A DNA stretch of 18,220 nucleotides from Bacteroidales bacterium UBA6207. GTDB lineage: Bacteria; Bacteroidota; Bacteroidia; Bacteroidales; F082. The notes under the pieces were generated by a model that saw nothing but the letters and a program-made list of their open reading frames with translations, was not told the origin of the DNA and did not search any database. Positions 14,114-18,220 of the stretch are shown one piece after another (position 1 is the stretch's first letter; each line of letters opens with the position of its first letter). The stretch lies in assembly GCA_002421995.1 (NCBI GenBank), contig DISP01000095.1, forward strand, positions 1 to 18,220, written 5' to 3'. Made by a program: the position numbers and the translations under genes.

Positions 14114-14170
14114 GTTTTCACGCGATCCAAGATAAAAAAAGTAAAAATAAAACGAAGACAGGCTTTTCAT
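14093..14170 (-). CDS. Phe/Tyr leader peptide of the pheA operon attenuator
   Basis: A 25-codon reading frame starts at ATG (14170-14168) and ends at TAA (14095-14093). Residues 7-13, encoded by 14152-14132, are FYFYFFY: four Phe codons (all TTT) and three Tyr codons (TAT, TAC, TAT) in an unbroken run. The operon that follows makes both Phe and Tyr. The peptide is therefore the sensor of a ribosome-mediated attenuator, stalling when charged Phe-tRNA or Tyr-tRNA is scarce. Its last codons (GGG GCG GGA) double as the antiterminator strand. The next upstream ATG (14178) is in another frame, which reads three separate Phe codons and stops at a TGA about 14118; it fits worse. A promoter candidate lies 22 bases upstream. 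Expression is not proven, but the codon run and RNA alternation together make chance unlikely. Confidence 0.9.
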   Translation of the reverse strand: MKSLSSFYFYFFYLGSRENGAGTNV

Positions 14171-14191
14171 AGCGATGCATTTTTGCGGCGG

Positions 14192-14219
14192 TAAAAGTAG
14201 AGTGATTTTTGAAAAACAA
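14192..14219 (-). promoter_or_regulatory. Candidate promoter of the Phe/Tyr operon
   Basis: Minus strand: TTG (14219-14217), 17 bases, then TACTTTTA (14199-14192), seven of eight to TAnnTTTG. Transcription would start near 14185, about 15 bases before the leader peptide ATG. The spacer is slightly short, so confidence is moderate. Confidence 0.45.
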
Positions 14220-14240
14220 GACATTTTTTTTGATAAAAAT

Positions 14241-14260
14241 TGTGCACAATATGCATATTG
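14241..14260. promoter_or_regulatory. Overlapping palindromes, possible operator
   Basis: TGTGCACA (14241-14248) overlaps CAATATGCATATTG (14247-14260); both are perfect palindromes. They lie in the 243-bp divergent region between the Phe/Tyr leader and the gene at 14414, about 20 bases upstream of the candidate operon promoter. A dimeric regulator could bind here. No regulator gene is nearby, and a chance AT-rich palindrome cannot be excluded. Confidence 0.3.
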
Positions 14261-14413
14261 TTATTATTCAATTAATTACACCTATACACACGCTTTTCTT
14301 TCGACGACTAAAAGTTGTTGGATTCAATTTTTTTCATGAATAAGCAACATTTTCTGCTTGATAATGATAACACTTAGATGGTTAAATGACTAATTTCGCT
14401 CAAAATTACCGGG

Positions 14414-15169
14414 ATGCGCGGCTTTTTCACTTTCTACAACGACTGTCCTGCCTGTAAGGCTGTTTTAAGCGGGAAACAACATGATATGCTTGGTGTTAAC
14501 TGCACCGAACTCTATTCAGACGGTAAAATGATCTGTGACGGGTATTTGTCTGCACCTCAGCTGCTTGTTCGCTGTCCTTCGTGCAGTTATCTTTTTTGGG
14601 TTGAAGACCCGAATCATTGCCCCGAAAAGAAAATGACAACACCGGTTGACAAAACCTCTGTCTATCCATACAGTTCGTGGTACCTTTTTGGAGCAAACAC
14701 AACGCGCAGCCTTGGTAAGTTTGCACTCATCAAGCAGCTCGAAAAAGCAATAGCTACCATGCGCCCCTTGAATGCTGACCAGGAACTGTATCTGAGAAAA
14801 CAGCTTTTGTGGGCTTTTAACGATTTGGTGAGAGTCACCTACAAATCAGGTTTTTGGTCGTTTCTAAAAGGTGAGCTCAGCTTTTCGGCCTGGCGACATG
14901 TTCACCGGCAACGCCTCAGGGAAAAGCTTTTTTTCATTTGGCGCAGTGACACTTACAAATCAAACATCAAGCGAATCATCGAGCTTATCCGCTCCTCAGC
15001 CGACAAAGAAGTTGACAAAGTCTATATTGCCGAGCTGTATCGCCTTAAAGGAAATTTCAGCCGTTCGATTGAAATTCTCGACGAATTGCATCGTGCTACG
15101 CACTACGCCAATCTGATAAGAGAGCGGGCAACAAAAAAAAATCCGGCAGTGTTTAAAGTTGCCGGATAA
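14414..15169 (+). CDS. Zinc-ribbon protein of unknown function
   Basis: 251 residues, no signal peptide. The N-terminal ~65 residues hold CPAC (C11, C14) and CPSC (C54, C57), with C30 and C41 between. This is the layout of a treble-clef or zinc-ribbon knuckle pair. The rest is helical and basic (SAWRHVHRQRLREKLFFIW). Near residues 200-225, VYIAELYRLKGNFSRSIEILDEL looks like a single TPR. Related Bacteroidota and other bacterial proteins with this N-terminus are uncharacterised as far as I know; a cytosolic protein- or RNA-binding role is only a guess. It is divergent from the Phe/Tyr operon and convergent with the membrane operon. The final codons contain the terminator of the opposite strand (15133-15167). 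TAATTTCG just upstream of the ATG is a weak -7-like box. Confidence 0.85.
   Translation: MRGFFTFYNDCPACKAVLSGKQHDMLGVNCTELYSDGKMICDGYLSAPQLLVRCPSCSYLFWVEDPNHCPEKKMTTPVDKTSVYPYSSWYLFGANTTRSLGKFALIKQLEKAIATMRPLNADQELYLRKQLLWAFNDLVRVTYKSGFWSFLKGELSFSAWRHVHRQRLREKLFFIWRSDTYKSNIKRIIELIRSSADKEVDKVYIAELYRLKGNFSRSIEILDELHRATHYANLIRERATKKNPAVFKVAG
15133..15167 (-). terminator. Terminator of the PspC/LiaF-like operon, inside the convergent gene
   Basis: ATCCGGCA (15141-15148) and TGCCGGAT (15160-15167) form a perfect 8-bp stem with an 11-base loop. On the minus strand the stem runs into nine T residues (15141-15133). It lies 22 bases after the stop of the 15190 gene. On the plus strand the same bases are the last codons and stop of the convergent gene. 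Confidence 0.8.
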
Positions 15170-15189
15170 TATCTTCACCGTAAGAATGT

Positions 15190-16128
15190 TTATTCCTCGC
15201 GTATCACTTTTAAACCCGAGATTGCTGCGTCCATTCTGATTCTGATTTTCTGGCTTGCAGTTTCAAAGTTTTTTGTCTCATAATGTCCTTTGTCAATTTT
15301 CTCGAACCCCTCAAAGTTGCGGCTCGACAAAACCGAAGTGCCAAGAATGCGACATCCTGCCGAAGCCGGAATCCTGATTTCGACAGATGATGCACCTGCA
15401 TCTATGCTGATATCTGTTTCCGGTTGCAAAGCTCCCAACTTCAAATCAATTGATGCGGCTCCACCATCAATATCAATCTTGCTCACCTTGTGATTGCTCA
15501 GATCGAAATCAAATTCTGCTGCGCCTATATCAAAATCAAACTCCCAAACGGGTGTTGTATTCAGCATCAGATTGAACTTATTGCCTTTGTTTTTGCCGAG
15601 TTTTATATCATTGTGCTGTTTCAGCAAAATCTTTGCTTCCGATCCCAGGACTTCGGTTTTGAAGTCGAACTGATTGCCAAAACCTTTGTTTTCGGCAAAA
15701 ATCAATTCGCCGGTCGAACCTTGCAGCACAAAAGAGCCGGCAGCCGCATCCATTTCGAGTTTTGCTGTGGTGATTAATTGGTTGTAGGGTTCATTATAAC
15801 TTTGATCGGTCGCAACACCAGAATCTGATTCCTCTACTTCGTCCTCATCATCATCAAAGTCATAATGGTAGCTGAATTTATGTCGCTCCGTGCGGTTCTC
15901 GGCATTGTTCAAATACATAAATACACTGCCGGCGGCCACAAGCAATGCCAGCACAATCTTGATTCCATTCTGAACCGGAATGATAGAAACACCCCACAAA
16001 ATAATAAGAAAAGGCCACAACTTTGCGAATGCCCACCAATCAAAATGCATCATATCAAGCCGGTCGAAAAGCAACAAAGTACCAAGACCGACAAGCATGG
16101 TCCCCCAAAAAATATTCGATTGCTTCAT
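15190..16128 (-). CDS. LiaF-like membrane protein with toast-rack C-terminal domain
   Basis: 312 residues. Three or four short hydrophobic segments lie in residues 6-75 (IFWGTMLVGLGTLLLFDRL, WPFLIILWGVSIIPV, IVLALLVAAGSVFMYL), the LiaF/DUF5668-type transmembrane region. An acidic linker follows (FDDDEDEVEESDSG). Residues of about 115-310 are a long regular beta-array of the toast-rack/LiaF C-terminal kind: WEFDFDIGAAEFDFDLSN, DIDGGAASIDLKLGAL, ISIDAGASSVEIRIP. LiaF-like proteins modulate cell-envelope stress systems in Firmicutes. In Bacteroidota the role is less clear, and no LiaSR-type two-component pair is present here. It starts 3 bases after the PspC gene stop, so the two form an operon, and it ends at the terminator at 15133-15167. 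Confidence 0.87.
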   Translation of the reverse strand: MKQSNIFWGTMLVGLGTLLLFDRLDMMHFDWWAFAKLWPFLIILWGVSIIPVQNGIKIVLALLVAAGSVFMYLNNAENRTERHKFSYHYDFDDDEDEVEESDSGVATDQSYNEPYNQLITTAKLEMDAAAGSFVLQGSTGELIFAENKGFGNQFDFKTEVLGSEAKILLKQHNDIKLGKNKGNKFNLMLNTTPVWEFDFDIGAAEFDFDLSNHKVSKIDIDGGAASIDLKLGALQPETDISIDAGASSVEIRIPASAGCRILGTSVLSSRNFEGFEKIDKGHYETKNFETASQKIRIRMDAAISGLKVIREE

Positions 16129-16131
16129 GAC

Positions 16132-16581
16132 TTATTGTTTATTTGAAAAGGGTTTAAGCAAAAATAAACCAATGATAATAAGCGCAACAGGCCAAAGGTC
16201 ATGCGCATTGAAACCGGGAATAAAGGCACCAATCAAGAACAAGGCACCCAATCCGATAAGTATAAGACCAACAATAAGTTGCGTCTGAGAATTCCTGGCA
16301 GGAACGCCTTTGTCGTAGGCTTCAGCCCCGGCTGTTCCCGTCGCTGCATCGGCTCCCTGGCTGCTCTGGTCGTAGCTGCCCGGCATTTCCCATGGTGCTT
16401 CGGGCAGGACGATCCATAAAACGATGTAAACAAGCAAGCCACCTCCTCCAACAAAGAAGAGCAAGGCAAAAACAAGACGAACCACCACAGGGTCAATACC
16501 CAGCTTTTCTGCGATACCGCCACAAACGCCGCCAATCACCTTGTTTCGGCTGCGTCGCATATGTCCATTATAATTTTCCAT
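16132..16581 (-). CDS. PspC-domain membrane protein
   Basis: 149 residues from the ATG at 16581; an upstream in-frame ATG at 16659 would add 26 residues with no PspC character and lies upstream of the candidate promoter. Residues 8-66 are a PspC domain: RRSRNKVIGGVCGGIAEKLG, then DPVVVRLVFALLFFVGGGG and a transmembrane helix ending IVLPEAP. A low-complexity linker rich in Ala, Gly and Gln follows. The C-terminal ~50 residues (LIVGLILIGLGALFLIG, then LWPVALIIIGLFLLKPF) are a second hydrophobic module like the start of the LiaF-like neighbour. PspC proteins sense or respond to inner-membrane stress. The pair is probably a small membrane-stress unit, with this gene first. Confidence 0.9.
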   Translation of the reverse strand: MENYNGHMRRSRNKVIGGVCGGIAEKLGIDPVVVRLVFALLFFVGGGGLLVYIVLWIVLPEAPWEMPGSYDQSSQGADAATGTAGAEAYDKGVPARNSQTQLIVGLILIGLGALFLIGAFIPGFNAHDLWPVALIIIGLFLLKPFSNKQ

Positions 16582-16910
16582 AAGCTTAAATTCAATTAAT
16601 TGTTTAGTTAAAGACGCAAAGTTGGGTAATTGGTTACAATCATCAAACAATATTTTCAACTGTTTTCAATTATTTCACTTAAACCAATCCCCTGATTCCG
16701 GCAAACAACGTTAAAATCAGCTTAATAACTTCATTATCAGTATTAAAAGCATTTCGGAATTGAGAGTCCGATATCCCTTATTTAGACAGAATAAAAAATT
16801 ACGTTTTGGGAACGATTGCAAGCAAAAGGAAAAAAGAAAAATATTACTTTTAGCGTTTAATTTATGTAAGCATCAACGTATGTAGTTTTTAACATTTAAT
16901 GACCTTGAAC
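16582..16910. other. Divergent intergenic region, PspC operon / icd
   Basis: This 329-base AT-rich stretch contains the PspC promoter at 16617-16647. On the icd side I find only a partial -7-like box (TACTTTTA, 16845-16852) without a TTG at the right distance. No hairpin with a T-run, RNA gene or reading frame of note is visible. An A-rich tract (16824-16844) precedes the partial box. Confidence 0.5.
16617..16647 (-). promoter_or_regulatory. Bacteroidota-type promoter for the PspC operon
   Basis: Minus strand: TTTG (16647-16644), 19 bases, then CAACTTTG (16624-16617), one mismatch to TAnnTTTG. It lies 36 bases upstream of the PspC gene ATG, which supports the shorter start at 16581. Confidence 0.6.
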
Positions 16911-18143
16911 ATGACGAAAATCAAAGTTGCCAATCCCGTTGTTGAGCTGGATGGTGATGAAATGACGAGGGTGATCTGGAAGTTTATCAAAGAGAAGCTC
17001 ATCCTCCCCTATCTTGACCTCGACATCAAATATTACGACCTTGGCATGGAACACCGGGATGCCACACGCGATCAGGTGACAGTGGATGCAGCCAAAGCAA
17101 TCCTGCAGTACAATGTAGGCATCAAATGTGCCACCATCACTCCTGATGAAAACCGCGTGAAAGAGTTTGGTTTGCACGAGATGTATAAGTCGCCCAATGG
17201 CACAATCCGGAACATCCTCGACGGAACTGTGTTTCGCGAACCCATCATCATCAACAACATCCCACGGCTTGTGCCCGGCTGGCAATACCCCATCGTGATT
17301 GGCCGTCATGCTTTTGGCGACCAGTACCGTGCAACAGACTTCGTCACCAAAGGGAAAGGTAAACTCACCATTACCTTCACCCCCGACGAAGGAGATGCGG
17401 TGCAACATTACGAAGTTTACAATTTCAAAGGCGATGGAGTTGCCCTTGCGATGTACAATACCGACGAATCAATCCGTGGCTTTGCCTTCTCATGCTTCAA
17501 CATGGCGCTGCAGAAAGGGTGGCCACTGTATTTATCCACCAAAAACACTATCCTCAAACGCTACGACGGCAGATTCAAGGATATTTTCGAGGAAGTGTAT
17601 CAACAGCATTTTATCAGTCAGTTTAAAGAAAAAGGCATTGTATATGAGCATCGCCTGATTGACGATATGGTTGCAGCTGCGCTTAAATGGAACGGAAAAT
17701 TCGTTTGGGCCTGCAAAAACTACGATGGCGATGTTCAGTCCGACACACTGGCACAGGGTTTTGGCTCGCTGGGCCTGATGACCTCGGTGCTGATCACCCC
17801 CGACGGCAAAACCGTTGAAGCCGAAGCTGCACATGGCACCGTTACACGCCACTACCGCGAACATCAAAAAGGCAACCCAACCTCTACCAACCCTATTGCA
17901 AGCATCTTTGCATGGACAAGAGGCCTCGCTCATCGTGGAAAACTTGATGGAAACGAGGCACTTATACATTTCTCTCAAACACTTGAGTCTGTTTGTATAG
18001 CCACTGTTGAGTCCGGCAAAATGACCAAAGACCTTGCTATGCTTGTGCATGGCAACAACCTCAAAAGCGAACATTATCTTTATACGGAGGATTTTCTGGA
18101 AGCTATCAACCAGGAGTTGAAAACCCGTTTATCAAACCAATAA
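16911..18143 (+). CDS. icd: Isocitrate dehydrogenase, NADP-type (eukaryote-like class)
   Basis: 410 residues from the ATG at 16911 (MTKIKVANPVVELDGDEMTR), the start that matches the family; an ATG four codons upstream (16899) is also possible. It decarboxylates isocitrate to 2-oxoglutarate in the cytosol. The substrate loop KSPNGTIRNILDGTVFREPI (about residues 93-112) is clear, with the phosphate-contacting Arg of IGRHAFGDQYRATDF further on. The metal-site Asp residues lie in LIDDMVA and in KNYDGDVQSD. The AEAAHGTVTRHYREHQKG region (about 302-319) is the NADP-binding segment of the eukaryotic-type, homodimeric enzymes, not of the E. coli type. Length is normal for that class. The next gene begins 15 bases after its stop, which suggests a TCA-cycle operon. 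Confidence 0.93.
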   Translation: MTKIKVANPVVELDGDEMTRVIWKFIKEKLILPYLDLDIKYYDLGMEHRDATRDQVTVDAAKAILQYNVGIKCATITPDENRVKEFGLHEMYKSPNGTIRNILDGTVFREPIIINNIPRLVPGWQYPIVIGRHAFGDQYRATDFVTKGKGKLTITFTPDEGDAVQHYEVYNFKGDGVALAMYNTDESIRGFAFSCFNMALQKGWPLYLSTKNTILKRYDGRFKDIFEEVYQQHFISQFKEKGIVYEHRLIDDMVAAALKWNGKFVWACKNYDGDVQSDTLAQGFGSLGLMTSVLITPDGKTVEAEAAHGTVTRHYREHQKGNPTSTNPIASIFAWTRGLAHRGKLDGNEALIHFSQTLESVCIATVESGKMTKDLAMLVHGNNLKSEHYLYTEDFLEAINQELKTRLSNQ

Positions 18144-18158
18144 ATAATCAAACCGAAT

Positions 18159-18220
18159 ATGTCAAATCTGAAAAGTATTCTCAAGGACAAAATCCACGAT
18201 TGGCGTCCCAGAACCAAAAC
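18159..18220 (+). CDS. Partial gene, possibly citrate synthase
   Basis: The ATG at 18159 opens a frame that runs off the window after 20 complete codons (MSNLKSILKDKIHDWRPRTK). It starts 15 bases after icd on the same strand, so it is probably in the same operon. The charged helical N-terminus resembles the start of eukaryote-type citrate synthases and the neighbour supports a TCA role, but 20 residues are too few to be sure. Confidence 0.4.
   Translation, partial: MSNLKSILKDKIHDWRPRTK

Noticed and set aside
14179..14413. Possible T-box or amino-acid riboswitch upstream of the Phe/Tyr operon
   Set aside because: No T-box bulge, specifier loop or other riboswitch core is present. The leader peptide and alternative hairpins explain the region.
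16582..16659. 26-codon N-terminal extension of the PspC-domain protein
   Set aside because: It would begin upstream of the promoter at 16617-16647 and lacks PspC character; ATG 16581 fits the domain start.

Overview
The window looks like a chromosomal segment of a member of the Bacteroidota, probably an anaerobic or environmental Bacteroidales-like lineage. The evidence is: promoters of the TTTG-N19-TAnnTTTG type (four good matches), starts without Shine-Dalgarno sequences, a DAHP synthase/chorismate mutase fusion in a pheA-aminotransferase-DAHPS/CM-tyrA operon, a short IorA, and surface proteins with CarboxypepD_reg-like domains. No rRNA, tRNA or CRISPR array is visible.

Bases 1-3350 are an AT-rich accessory region carried on the + strand. 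It opens with a dead tyrosine-recombinase C-terminus (one-base frameshift, catalytic Tyr replaced by His). A 125-bp inverted-repeat site of attC-like size and end architecture follows. Then come single-gene or gene-pair units: a lipoprotein, an all-helical protein overlapping an ankyrin-like small protein, and a SAM methyltransferase. The junctions between the units hold two related ~262-bp remnants, at least one of which encodes the C-terminal end of an IS110/IS1111-type transposase. The whole resembles a decayed integron-like cassette array.

Bases 3408-7534 hold three minus-strand envelope genes: an exported protein with a probable beta-barrel C-terminus, a CarboxypepD_reg-like exported protein whose best start is separated from the body by an in-frame TAA, and an M23 lipoprotein peptidase. 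A strong terminator at 7651-7676 closes the next unit, iorA-iorB (indolepyruvate:ferredoxin oxidoreductase), which has its own promoter.

Bases 10071-14219 are the phenylalanine/tyrosine operon on the minus strand: pheA, a class I aminotransferase, DAHP synthase-chorismate mutase, and tyrA, with 4-bp overlaps at two junctions. Its leader is the best find in the window. It is a 25-residue peptide with seven consecutive aromatic codons (FYFYFFY), followed by mutually exclusive antiterminator and terminator hairpins just upstream of pheA. This is a complete ribosome-mediated attenuator that would read Phe-tRNA and Tyr-tRNA charging together. iorAB, directly downstream, acts on arylpyruvates, the same intermediates this operon makes.

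Bases 14414-18220 hold a zinc-ribbon protein of unknown function, a convergent PspC / LiaF-like two-gene membrane operon, an NADP-type isocitrate dehydrogenase, and the first codons of a further gene that may be citrate synthase.
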